Of a stretch of 24,718 nt of DNA, positions 14,621-23,772 are shown piece after piece. The notes under the pieces are model-generated. The model had not been told where the DNA came from, made no database searches, and was given only the letters and a program-made list of their open reading frames with translations. The translations under genes and the position numbers were made by a program. Location of the stretch: assembly GCA_000310025.1 (NCBI GenBank), contig FN649741.1, positions 4,585,407-4,610,124 of the forward strand, written 5' to 3'. Within the stretch, counting starts at the first letter, position 1, and each line of letters opens with the position of its first letter. Origin of the DNA: Ectocarpus siliculosus. Lineage: Eukaryota; Sar; Phaeophyceae; Ectocarpales; Ectocarpaceae.

Positions 14621-15820
14621 TTAGCTCCACCGCCTTCGCCGCGAGGCGCACCCTCGTAGCGCCATTTTAATTGACTGGTCCATGGTGTTGCCGTTCTCGA
14701 GCAACGCACGCCTGTAGGCGGACTCGCACGCGTGGTGATACTCGCTCCAGAAACGCGGGCCACCGGTATCAAACAGCTCGCGGGTGATGTACTGTATTCC
14801 CACGAGCTCCTCGAGGTCGACGTCTATCAGACCACATATGTAGTCGTGGCAGTACACGCTATCCGGCCGAATGTCTAGCCCTCTCAAATCCATGGCGTCC
14901 TGCAACACACGGCGCCGGTGCGTGCGGTCGTCTTTTGTGCGCCAAAACTCCGCCATTTTGGCCGCTACCGTCTCGGGGTCGTGGGCGTACTCGATGCATC
15001 GCCGCACCCTCGTTCTCATCGCGGGATACTTCATCATTCGCTCGACCTCGGCATTACTACCCTGCAGCGCCATGCGTAGCATTCTTGGTGCGTTTTTTTT
15101 CAGCCGCTCGACGCTCGCCGGAATTTGGGAGAGGGGTCCGTTTTTTAGTTCAGCCAGCTCCGATGGGCAGAGAAAGCGCGAGATAGCCACCCCCTCCAAC
15201 CGGAGCGCGCGTGTGGATACAAATAGGGAGTACTCGAAATCCCGCCGCAGCTGGTCGTACACGAACGCGGTGATGCCGCGGTTCTCGCAATAATTCATGG
15301 CCGCAACGGGGTCGTGCGGGCACAGCCGCGCTGAAATGTCGTGTGCCGAAAACCTGTACTTGACCTGCTTCAGTTTTTGCTTCGGGTGTGTCGCCCACAG
15401 ATAGTCTCCGAAAATGTGAGAGAATAGAGCGCGGTGCAGCGGAGCAGCGGGGCTGATGCCGTGCACCCTCGTCAACCGCTCGAGCCTAGTCTGCCTCTTT
15501 TTCTGCAATGATAGGGCCTTGGCCTCACACTCTTGGTCCACCGCGCCTTGCAACACCCTCAGCTCCGCCACCGAATACATGCGCATAGGCGCGGCGTTAC
15601 GGTAGTGGGGGTTGTGTCGCGGCGTAGACATCAGTTGTTTCACGCGCTTCGGCGGTATCGTAGGGAAGAGGTCCCTGGCCTTGGAGAAGCAAACGATGGG
15701 GTCACCCTCGTCACTGAGTGCGGTTGACGCGCATGACGTGCACACGAGTGTGAGTCGAATCCCCTCGAATATCCCGAGGTTGTTGGTCTGATTGCATGAA
15801 TTGCAAAAACAAGAAGCCAT
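14621..15820 (-). CDS. XPA/Rad14-like zinc-finger protein (399 aa)
   Basis: The start chosen is the ATG at 15820 in the context AAACATGGC; an upstream in-frame ATG at 15886 would add 22 residues but has no better context. The N-terminus contains C6-x2-C9-x17-C27-x2-C30, the spacing of the XPA zinc finger, and at residues 70-82 NPHYRNAAPMRMY, corresponding to the NPHH..MKLY element after the XPA finger. A charged helix (CEAKALSLQKKRQTRLERL) follows. XPA is a nucleotide-excision-repair scaffold that binds damaged DNA. The remaining 300 residues are unlike XPA, which is about 270 aa in total in animals, and I do not recognise them. The name describes motif similarity, and a repair role is not shown. 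Similar finger-plus-NPH proteins of unknown function occur in other eukaryotes. No intron is needed, and high codon regularity supports a real gene. Confidence 0.7.
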   Translation of the reverse strand: MASCFCNSCNQTNNLGIFEGIRLTLVCTSCASTALSDEGDPIVCFSKARDLFPTIPPKRVKQLMSTPRHNPHYRNAAPMRMYSVAELRVLQGAVDQECEAKALSLQKKRQTRLERLTRVHGISPAAPLHRALFSHIFGDYLWATHPKQKLKQVKYRFSAHDISARLCPHDPVAAMNYCENRGITAFVYDQLRRDFEYSLFVSTRALRLEGVAISRFLCPSELAELKNGPLSQIPASVERLKKNAPRMLRMALQGSNAEVERMMKYPAMRTRVRRCIEYAHDPETVAAKMAEFWRTKDDRTHRRRVLQDAMDLRGLDIRPDSVYCHDYICGLIDVDLEELVGIQYITRELFDTGGPRFWSEYHHACESAYRRALLENGNTMDQSIKMALRGCASRRRRWS

Positions 15821-16530
15821 GTTTGAAATGTGGCACAATCTCTCACCTATACCTTGCTGGCGCTCTGTCACTCGGCTTCTGGCCAAAGGGGGGTGGCTGT
15901 AGGAGAACTGACGAGAACCAGAATTTATACTGATCGTAAGGGGTAGACCGGGGGTGTGCGTCGTGTTGCCCCGGTCTCCGCTCTGTTACCCTCCCCCTTG
16001 GCGAGCAAAGGGGGTACGTACAAATATTAATGACAAACTTCGAAAGCATCTAGAACACCAACATTTATTATCCAAATACGTCGGCACCGGCGATACCTTG
16101 GGATACTATCAATCATTTCTGATACAATCTGCGGAGCTTCCTTCCACACATTCAGAGTCATAAACTATGTAATTTTTTCATGTAAGGATAAGCGGGGCTC
16201 AGGTTTGTCCGAAGGGGTTGCTCGCCAAATCTGTGCTATGGGTGTTGGTTATTGTTGGTGTGTTATGGTTGTGGTTGTGGTTGGTGGTGGTGGTTTTGAC
16301 ATCGGGTTTCTTGTTCTTCTGGGGGTTGAGGGTTTGTGCCGGTGCCGATACTCCAACCGTGATCTTACCTTCATGCCCTGTTGTCCCACCGTTTCACTCC
16401 CCACGCTCGTCGACCACACGAACTATCTAGACCCATGAAAGGATAAAGAGTCTGTCTCAGGGCATACTAGATACGGTGGGTTAAGAGTCGCGGGGTAGCC
16501 GACTCTACCTTGCAGTATTTATGTCTGCAT
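15821..16530. other. Upstream region of the XPA-like gene and spacer
   Basis: It presumably holds the 5' leader and promoter of the minus-strand gene; no clear TATA box is placed. An open frame at 16218-16430 without an ATG encodes a hydrophobic run (VLWVLVIVGVLWLWLWLVVV) followed by a Cys/Pro-containing tail. The run comes from GTTGTGG-type repeats, so it may be only simple sequence. Confidence 0.35.
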
Positions 16531-17274
16531 ATGGACACACACAGGGCGGACACCCTGCGCAGGACTTTTTCAGACAAACAGACCCCAATGGTGGACATCA
16601 TTCGCGGAAAATACACTCGAACAGACACGGAATTGGCGGACACCAAGACCGGGGCGAAAGACTTCTGCGAGGTGGAGAGGAAGCACTTTTGGCAAGTATG
16701 ACACCTATTTGGCGGTGTACACTGCTAGGGTCATCGACTTGGCACACTTTGAGCGACAGGGTAGCGTGTCGACATCAGTGACTTCTCGCAATCGGGCAGG
16801 GTCACAACGGTCTGTCCTAGAGAGCCCAACAACGCAAACAACACCCGAAAATCAACAACTTTGACCGAAGCCTCGAGGCACAGAGAAGCATGCTTGCGTC
16901 TAGCACACACGAGCAGAAGAGCAACGTATCACGCGGAAGATGGGGGACGTTGATAACGGCTTGGCAAAAAAATTGAATGTAAACTGGGAGACGTTGCGAG
17001 GGGAATCGGCGGCACTTTGGTGTCACAACCGTCGCAAATGAGCGACGTCAAGCAGTATTTCGGAGACAAAAATTGTTTTCCGGGTATCGATGACTTCGTA
17101 GAGAGAGTCGGGGAAGGAGCCCCGGCCCCCACTCTCAACTCGGAGCAAAACCTCAAAAAAGAAGCTCTGGCGAGGGACGACCGGTGGCGGCCGAGGGAGA
17201 TCGAACCCCCGCTCACGTCTGTCGCGGGTATGGAACGGAGGCCGGATCAGGGCAGGTCGTTCAGCGTGTCCTGA
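16531..17274 (+). pseudogene. Coding-like region broken across frames, unknown function
   Basis: Successive stretches look protein-coding but lie in different frames. Frame 1 from ATG 16531 reads MDTHRADTLRRTFSDKQTPM .. KDFCEVERKHFWQ (stop at 16699). Frame 2 from 16697 reads YDTYLAVYTARVIDLAHFER .. TPENQQL (stop at 16862). The third frame continues KINNFDRSLEAQRSML. Frame 2 again from 16940 reads MGDVDNGLAKKLN. Frame 1 from about 16990 reads GDVARGIGGTLVSQPSQMSD .. ERRPDQGRSFSVS (stop at 17272). This suggests either a decayed gene with several frameshifts or a gene with very small introns; GGCAA|GTATGA at 16696 could be a donor. I do not recognise the protein. Confidence 0.35.
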
Positions 17275-17851
17275 CCCGGCCTACGTTCATCGCTCGCCTC
17301 ACCGCTGAACGTGCTGCCGGTGTTCGATCGCCGTCGGCCGACAACGGTCGTCCCCCGCTCGAATGGGTCGGAACAGGGCCCGGCCAAGTATAACCTCTGG
17401 GAGGAACCCCCTTCGAATAACAGGCATCTGTGGCATTTGGCCGATACTTCGCCATCGCCATCTGCGCGACGTTGTCGTCATTGCTTACGAAATTCAGCTT
17501 GAAAAACCTTGCATGATTGGCACCTTCAATGTGAAGCGACCTCGATTGTACGGGGATCGTATGGACGTCCCCTCCTGTCGTGGAACTTGAATGCATCTGG
17601 GCTGCAGGTATCACCCTGGCTGGGGGCGTTAACTGTCTATAGATTATGGCAATACCGTATTGTTTGGGGTCTTAAACGTTTAGCTCACGTGCCCCGCTCG
17701 GCCCTATATTTTCTACTTGCGTCTACCACGACTGCAGATCATTGGCTGGAAATGCCCTCTCCAGGCTTCCTGCAGGCCTCTTTGACGGGATGGAGGGCCT
17801 TACTGTTATGTTAGTGTTGGATCCTCACGCTGCTCTACTGCTCTCGTCGAC
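17275..17851. other. No supportable gene
   Basis: Overlapping open frames on both strands have no recognisable domain, and none has clear splice signals. Confidence 0.4.
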
Positions 17852-17935
17852 ATGTTATGGCGGTTGAAAAAATCATTCTTGGTCGGCGCAATCTTCTTGT
17901 TCGATTCCTTCGTAGCGGTGATGATGACGCAGCAT
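17852..17935 (+). CDS. Candidate signal-peptide first exon
   Basis: An ATG opens 28 codons reading MLWRLKKSFLVGAIFLFDSF, VAVMMTQH: a basic n-region and a hydrophobic core typical of a secretory signal. The exon would end in phase 0 at a CAT|GTAGGT donor. The downstream Cys-rich exon with a C-terminal hydrophobic tail needs a signal peptide, so this could be the start of the same gene. The intervening exons are not resolved, and the frame also runs on to 18073 without splicing. This is a weak inference. Confidence 0.25.
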
Positions 17936-19919
17936 GTAGGTTTAAGCTTTTGTTCGGTAGAAAACTGTAAGCAATCGCAGATGCTCTGGCAGTCTGCGCT
18001 TGCGCATGGTAAGAGCTCAATTTTCCGTTGTTCTTGCTGGACAGAAAAAAAAACCCCCCAACTACTTTGCTGAATGCCCGACGAAGAAGTAGCAGCTTGC
18101 CACCATAACGGTTTCGTAACAAGCACCGGTTGATCTCGTCATAGCTTGTCCCACCGTGCGGCAAGAACAATCATCTCGAAAATAGCCAACCTGGTATTGG
18201 GAGAGTGCTCTATTCTACGAGACACCTGCAGTCGAAAGCAGCTGGGGCCAGATGCTGTGTTTGCGTCCAACCATATTTGACAGAGTGCCAGTCAGGGGGG
18301 AACCGCAAAGTCAGACGAACCCTTCAGAATGTATTGCTCTTCGGCGAAATTATCCAGTGGAACCACGAATGTTGGCTATACACTTCACAAGCAGGACCTG
18401 CCAGCGAGCACATGCCGATGCGATTGAGCCTCGTGGCATGCCGATGCGATTGAGCCTCGTGGATCGAGAGGGCTACAGCAACTCAGAGTTGCTCTTTCTC
18501 CCCCGTTGTCGCCAAATCGTTCCTTCTCAACACTGCGCTGTCCACGGCAGCGATCTGAGCGAAAACGAAGACCTTCAGTGCATACCGTCATTGGCAGGGT
18601 GAGCTACTGACTCGGGTTTCGCCGTGATCGAGCCTTTAGAAAGAGTTTCCCCAGGCGGTAGGCGCCAGCGGAAACTACGGGTAACAGCTATGTGTGAAGT
18701 AGAATGCGCCACTTCTTCTGTGACTGCATTCATCCTTTGAAGGTATCGTACTCGCTGCGATACGCACACGACCCTCAAAGAAGTGTCACCAACCTGGAAC
18801 AAGCCTCAAGACTCGGTGAAGGAGAGGGGTGGTCATAACTGCGCAGGATGCTTGCCTACCACACACCGTTTGCGTGCCTGTAATTGTGAGCTTCGTACGA
18901 AATCATGTCGAGGTTTAAACATGCACGGTAGATTCATGGTGCCCAGCTTCGCGGGTACCCGAGAATGCAGTAGAAAGGCACGAGAAACGTCTTTACCACC
19001 GCCGTGCTACTCTCTCGCTGTTCCAGGTCCCCCAATTGTTCTGCGTTTGAATGGTCCCTCCCGGTAGGGTTCGGCGATGGCGGCACGTGTTGTGAGTGCA
19101 GCACCTCTTCCCATATTCGGAAAGGGAGCGGTTTGGGGCGTAGTGCTACAGAAGAAAGGAAATTATGCACGACGAAAGATCAGTGAAGATTGATCACAAC
19201 TGCGTGGCCCTTTAACCGCCCGGATATATCTTCCACTACTCTCCGTTGCTGCAGTCTGTGGTAAGTAGTAAATATGCCAAACCGAGAAAATTATCGCTCG
19301 AGGAGGCCGGTTTCTCGTAACGAGGTGTTGGTGCAAAACCCCAGACCCGCGTTTGGCCTGAAGGAGCAACCGCTACATGTTTCTGATCTGCCCAACATGA
19401 AAATTAGGTGCGCCGCTGGAGCTTGTATATTCATCGGGCTCGATCTGTTAAAATTCTCTGCTACGATGAACAGTTCCCAACGGTCGGAATTGATGATCGC
19501 AATAAGAACGCCAAGATGATGACGTAGGCGTTCCTTGGTTCTTGATTCTGCAGGGTTTGCTTCTGCTATCCCCAAACACGTAAATATATGTGGGTTAGCC
19601 GCCCGAAACGACTAATTTTGCATACACAAGTAGGGTTATACGCAACGCTCGGCCGTGTGCGCTGTACATTTAGCCAACGCCGAGGTTTGTTGTCGCCTGG
19701 TGAACGAAAATCACGTCAGTTGTACTAGCGGTTTTGGTTTTGGAAACCTGACGGTAGTCTTCATGGCGTGGAGCACTTCGCTGATGCCATCGGCAGGTCT
19801 CTTTCTTCGCTGTGGTGCTACCGTAGGAAAGCACAGTCTGTAGTTTGACAAGATTCCCCGCGTTCGACCATTCTTCGGAACCGGAGCGTGTACCTACAGA
19901 ACCTCTTGACTTTCCCTAG
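17936..19919. other. Presumed intronic or intergenic DNA
   Basis: No exon is firmly supported. An ATG frame at 18252-18602 (MLCLRPTIFDRVPVRGEPQS..) is open for 116 codons with no recognisable domain. A perfect 26-bp tandem duplication lies at 18411-18462 (CATGCCGATGCGATTGAGCC..). An imperfect hairpin at about 18736-18780 pairs CTTTGA/TCAAAG and GTATCG/CGATAC. Confidence 0.4.
18411..18462. repeat. 26-bp perfect tandem duplication
   Basis: CATGCCGATGCGATTGAGCC TCGTGG occurs twice in succession without differences (18411-18436 and 18437-18462). The 26-bp length would shift frame if it were coding. Confidence 0.95.
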
Positions 19920-20016
19920 TTCCTCTGGGCTGGCAAGTGTTTGGATGCGGATGGTGATCCGGTGTTCAGAGCCTTCGCCGGAAATGGCATTTCCAGCGCA
20001 ACCTACATTATTTGGC
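19920..20016 (+). CDS. Candidate internal exon of a secreted-protein gene
   Basis: After an acceptor-like CTCTTGACTTTCCCTAG the frame reads FLWAGKCLDADGDPVFRAFA, GNGISSATYIIW, with a GT (ATG|GTACAA) near 20014. The GKCLDADGDPVF phrase resembles extracellular domain starts, but the stretch is too short to assign. It lies between the possible signal exon and the Cys-rich terminal exon. It is weak evidence only. Confidence 0.2.
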
Positions 20017-20028
20017 AAATGGTACAAG

Positions 20029-20980
20029 CTTCCATGGAAGCCAGCGCCAGCTTCCTTACGGCTACCATGGAAGTTGGGCAGTTTCGATGGAAACAGCAGG
20101 TGTTTGCTTCCGTGGAAGTCGCATCTTTAACTTCCACGAAAGCGAGAAGAACTTGCATCGAAGTCTTGAGCACCATGGGAGTTCGTACGTTGAACATCTC
20201 CGAAAATGCAAGGTTGTTGTTGTTGCTGTCTTCACATTAAAAACAGTTCCGGTCGCCGCTCAGTACCTTCTACCATCCGTACCGGTCCAACTGACGGAGA
20301 CGCCTTCCATGGTCACAAGTCAACTGCCCCACCAAAGGGGGGGGGTACAGCTTTCAAAGAAAGAAAGAAAAAAATGGACACAAGAAAATATTTCTCCAAG
20401 GCGCGATTTGTTTTTCTACCCAAACGAAAAGAAACAAAACAACTAAAAGGAAACAAGGCCAATGACCTGGATACAGACGATCGACCCCGGTCAAAAACGG
20501 ATGAAAGAACCAAAGACACGTTCATGAAAGTACGGCAACTCCACGAATGAAACTTCCTTGAGATAAACTCCCATGGAAGAAACTTTCACAGAAAGGTTTG
20601 TCATGGCTGAGAGGAAAATTGCCTGGAAGACCGACAGATTCCATTAGAGTATATTGAAGCAACTATCCCTGACCCTAACCCTACATTGTCGCCCAAAGTT
20701 TTCTTAAAGCTGGACTCGGGTGATATTCTCCCATGGACATTGTGCCGGAAAGCTTCTACATCATGGAAACTGCCCGAAGGTAGGCAACTTCCATGGAAGT
20801 TGGTTGAACTGACTTCCATGGAAGCTTACCAAGTGACTTTCATGGAAGCTGCAGTAGTCGACCGCCACCAGGTCGACTAGCTTCCATGGAAGTTCAACGC
20901 TTCCATGGAAGTCGCTCGAAAACACCTCTACCAATTTTAGATTGCTTGGAAGCGCTTACGTTCCCTTTTCTTCCATGAAG
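20029..20980. repeat. Cluster of CTTCCATGGAAG palindromes
   Basis: The exact 12-mer CTTCCATGGAAG occurs at 20029, 20788, 20813, 20881 and 20900. Many one- or two-base variants lie between (GCTTCCGTGGAAGTC at 20106, ACCATGGAAGTT at 20064, TTTCATGGAAGC at about 20838). At 20786-20801 the palindrome extends to 16 bp. Spacing is irregular, so this is not a simple tandem array. Confidence 0.85.
20667..20684. repeat. Telomere-like fragment
   Basis: CCCTGACCCTAACCCTAC resembles three units of the CCCTAA telomeric repeat, the type reported for brown algae. It is short and interstitial. Confidence 0.4.
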
Positions 20981-21514
20981 CTACACACATCTGTCAATAC
21001 AGGAGATTGAGGTCGTTTTCAACTAGCATGAAATGGGAACCCCGACGATTGTGACTTTCACAGTGGACGGGGCTATATCAGCCGAACAGATGGTCACCAC
21101 ACTGCCTTGCCGCCGCCGACTGAACGAAGAATCCCGCCCTGACTTGCGTTTCCACAGCTTATCCGGCTGAAGGGAGCGACGGGGCGTGTACTACGGGGGA
21201 ATCGTGCTTTCCCGGAAAGGATGGTTACAGCTGCGCTGGTTCGTAAGGTATGACGAGCAGCGTTGTCTAGCGAGAAGTAGATGCATGGGCGTGCGCTATC
21301 GGACTGGGTTATCCACATTGATTCGCCGAACGGTTCTACTGAATGTAGCCTGTTGCTTCATGTTATGGCCGCACGCAATGCCCACTGGGATAACCGAAGC
21401 CCAAACCATGTTTTTTAGCGTGGTTGTTGCAGCGGGAACCTTACCAACTGTAAATCTTCGGCAATACCAAGTCGTCTCATCATGCATCTTTCAATTCGTC
21501 GTCATTCGTACCAG

Positions 21515-21649
21515 CGTCGACTGCAACACCAGCGCCGGCTTCAACGCGGTCCCCGGTACCTACGACCATGCGCCCTAGCGCACCGCCTACTACACCGTCA
21601 TCGAGCCCTATTCCGACGACATCCACATTGCCGCCCACAAGCCCTCCAG
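21515..21649 (+). CDS. Pro/Thr/Ser-rich linker exon of a secreted-protein gene
   Basis: After an acceptor (TCGTCGTCATTCGTACCAG) one frame reads STATPAPASTRSPVPTT, MRPSAPPTTPSSSPIPTT, STLPPTSPP and ends at a consensus CCAG|GTAAAA donor. Both borders are phase 1, and the length of 135 nt fits. This composition is typical of O-glycosylated linkers in extracellular proteins. Splicing to an AAAG|GT acceptor at 22061 would keep frame (PPTSPPG then CETEVGEAC). There is no ATG in a position to start translation here, so upstream exons are required. Confidence 0.45.
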
Positions 21650-22061
21650 GTAAAACAGAGCAAAAATGAAAGCTATCTGGCAAGAATGCTGAAATAGTGG
21701 GTGAAGGTTGTATTTTGGAAACAGTGTACTCTGTGGGACGATGCCGTAAAGAGCGCATCAAATCCCTGCCAGAGTCCATCTTCTGTTGAAACAGCACGAA
21801 CGATTACAGAGTCTATCCACTGTTGAAACAGCACGAACGTCAAGACTGTTAGTTCGCTACCGTACTCTAACAGATTGTCTCTCATCGGTCTACTGTCGCC
21901 CTGGACACTGTTCCCCAATGCGCTGTCCACTTTCGAAACGTGTTCGCGCCATGTCTTCCGTCCGAAGAAAACCCTAAAGCAACGGTGCCCCCCTCTGCTT
22001 TCGATCGGGACGGTCACCAATTCGACACCACCGCCATCGCCCTTGGCGGCGTCCGGCAAAG

Positions 22062-22597
22062 GTTGCGAGACTGAAGTTGGCGAGGCCTGTCTAGCCGACG
22101 AAGCTTGTAGTTCTTGTCTTTCAACCCTTGATCTAGAGAGCAGTATGGGCTTGAAGTACCCAGAGTGCGTCAGCAGTGTTGACATGTCGACCTCGGACGT
22201 TTGTTCCGAATATCAACGAGTAGGATGTTGCTTCCAAGAGTGGTCTGCCTTGATCACGAACCGCATGTCCAACGAATACTTCGTGGCGGTTCTCGAATGT
22301 CAAATATTCATAGACGATCGGCAGCATTGCTCGCTTTCGTCTTGCAGCAGCAGCACCGGCAGTGATGGCAGCAGCTCGCCGGCACCAGCCTACTCTGGCA
22401 GAGACCCAACACCGGCCCCGGCCGACGCTATTCTCGCTGGCACCAATGCCCCGGTGGCAGAGGAGAGCACCAGCGGTGGTCTTGCTGGTGATGCCAGCAA
22501 AACCGGAACGCACAGCCCATCGTGGACATGCGCCAGTGGTGCGGTCGGTGCTGCTTTTGGTGGGCTTGTCATGGTCGCCACCATGGTCTTTTTGTAG
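22062..22597 (+). CDS. Terminal exon of a secreted Cys-rich protein with hydrophobic C-terminus
   Basis: The frame encodes a cysteine-rich module (GCETEVGEACLADEACSSCL, PEC, DVC, VGCCF, LEC, QHC, SSC, eleven Cys), then a Ser/Pro/Ala/Thr-rich stalk (SSPAPAYSGRDPTPAPAD..), then WTCASGAVGAAFGGLVMVAT MVFL and a stop at 22595. A stalk followed by a short hydrophobic terminus is the layout of GPI-anchored or tail-anchored surface proteins. The frame is open upstream to 21875 without an ATG, so the exact acceptor is uncertain: 22061 matches the phase of the linker exon, whereas the upstream STPPPSPLAASGKG also looks like linker. I recognise no named domain. It is likely real because composition and layout are coherent over 178 codons. 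Confidence 0.55.
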
Positions 22598-23519
22598 AAC
22601 GCAGAATGTAATCGGTGTGTTTGATCTCTCTTGGTTGCCGACACATACCAAAACCTGCGCAGTAAAGGCACGCATCCATAACCAACAGAAACGATACATC
22701 CCTGGTCAATCCTGGCCAGGTTAGGTATAGCAGGGCGAATTGTGCAATTGCTGCGACGCCGAGCCGTCGGATTTGTCCAATGTTGAATAGTCAGCTACTG
22801 TGTTGGGGATTGAGTCAGATGGTTTACGGAGCCTGAGCTTCCCTTCCCTGTGAAGACCACTACTAATGTAGATCGCCCTTTACAGGGTAGCCGTGGTATG
22901 CGAGACAGTAAAATAAAATACGCCTATTTCACAACGCATTCCTACAGTAAGTATTTCCACGGCAGTGGATCCCGTGGATTCCGTAACGTAAATATGTATT
23001 ATGGATATCCGCCGCGGAGAACTGTGATAGGGGGAAGGACCGCGAAAGAGACGACGGGAGAGAAAGAGGACGAATCGCTGTGAAGCGTGGGTCATTGTAT
23101 GTGTGTAGGCTACAGACTATCTCGCATGTGTGTGAAACGGTGATACCGCTTGTTTCGGACCTTTACGCGTGCCTGGCGAAGGTTCACAAGCATCTACCCG
23201 CGTGAACGGAACTGTCTCCGTGATCTTGGATTTTAGGGCAATGGCGGTTCCACGTAGAGGTGGAGTTCGATTCCTCTCTCTAGAGAGAAGCACCACTAAC
23301 TTTGCAACTTGCAGGGACACGATCTCTTCCACAGACGCAAGGACTTCGGTGTCACGGGCTACGGAAGGAAGAGGACGGCGGAACCCTTCCCTCAAAAATA
23401 TATGCAGAGTGCCGCAGGAGGATGGGTGGATACGAAAATAAACGAAGGAAATAAGTATCAGAAATACTCCCGGTGTTTCCTTCTTCCTGTGGGGTCTTCC
23501 AGTTAGTTTTCCCAAATGA

Positions 23520-23570
23520 CCCATGGGTGACCCATGGGTGGCCGATGGGCGGCCCATGGGCGGCCAATGA
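23520..23570. repeat. 11-bp minisatellite, CCCATGGGTGG type
   Basis: Four consecutive 11-bp units (CCCATGGGTGA, CCCATGGGTGG, CCGATGGGCGG, CCCATGGGCGG) are followed by a decayed fifth. Each unit centres on the palindrome CCCATGGG. Confidence 0.9.
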
Positions 23571-23630
23571 GAGCCCTTCAACCGAACCAAGGGTGGACTC
23601 CTAATATACGATAGATCTAGTGGCTAGTCT

Positions 23631-23660
23631 AATAACCCTGACGCTAACCGTAACCCTACC
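23631..23660. repeat. Degenerate telomere-like stretch
   Basis: AACCCTGACGCTAACCGTAA followed by CCCTACC is a degraded run of CCCTAA-like units, similar to the fragment at 20667. Confidence 0.35.
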
Positions 23661-23680
23661 GCAAGCCCAGACGATACGTG

Positions 23681-23772
23681 CTAGGTTGGCGCTGGTGGCT
23701 AAGTGCTAGGTGGATGTAAACGTGGCTAAGTTCTCTAGGTTGATATGCCGGTGGCGAAGTTCTAGGTTGAAG
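23681..23772. repeat. Minisatellite of about 28 bp
   Basis: Three imperfect units and a partial fourth begin CTAGGTTG/CTAGGTGG and end GTGG(C/-)TAAGTTCT or GTGGCGAAGTTCT. Unit lengths vary from about 24 to 29 bp. Confidence 0.75.

Noticed and set aside
16205-16438. Membrane protein from the hydrophobic frames
   Set aside because: The hydrophobic run comes from a GTTGTGG-type simple repeat, and the most convincing frame has no ATG.
18736-18780. Hairpin as a transcription terminator
   Set aside because: The pairing is imperfect, and intrinsic terminators are not expected in a nuclear genome.
23230-23290. tRNA gene suggested by GAGTTCGATTCC
   Set aside because: Only a B-box is present; the T-stem has mismatches and no D-arm or anticodon stem pairs upstream.
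23117-23590. 157-aa minus-strand ORF
   Set aside because: Its start lies beside the CCCATGGG minisatellite, it has no domain, and a competing open frame overlaps it.
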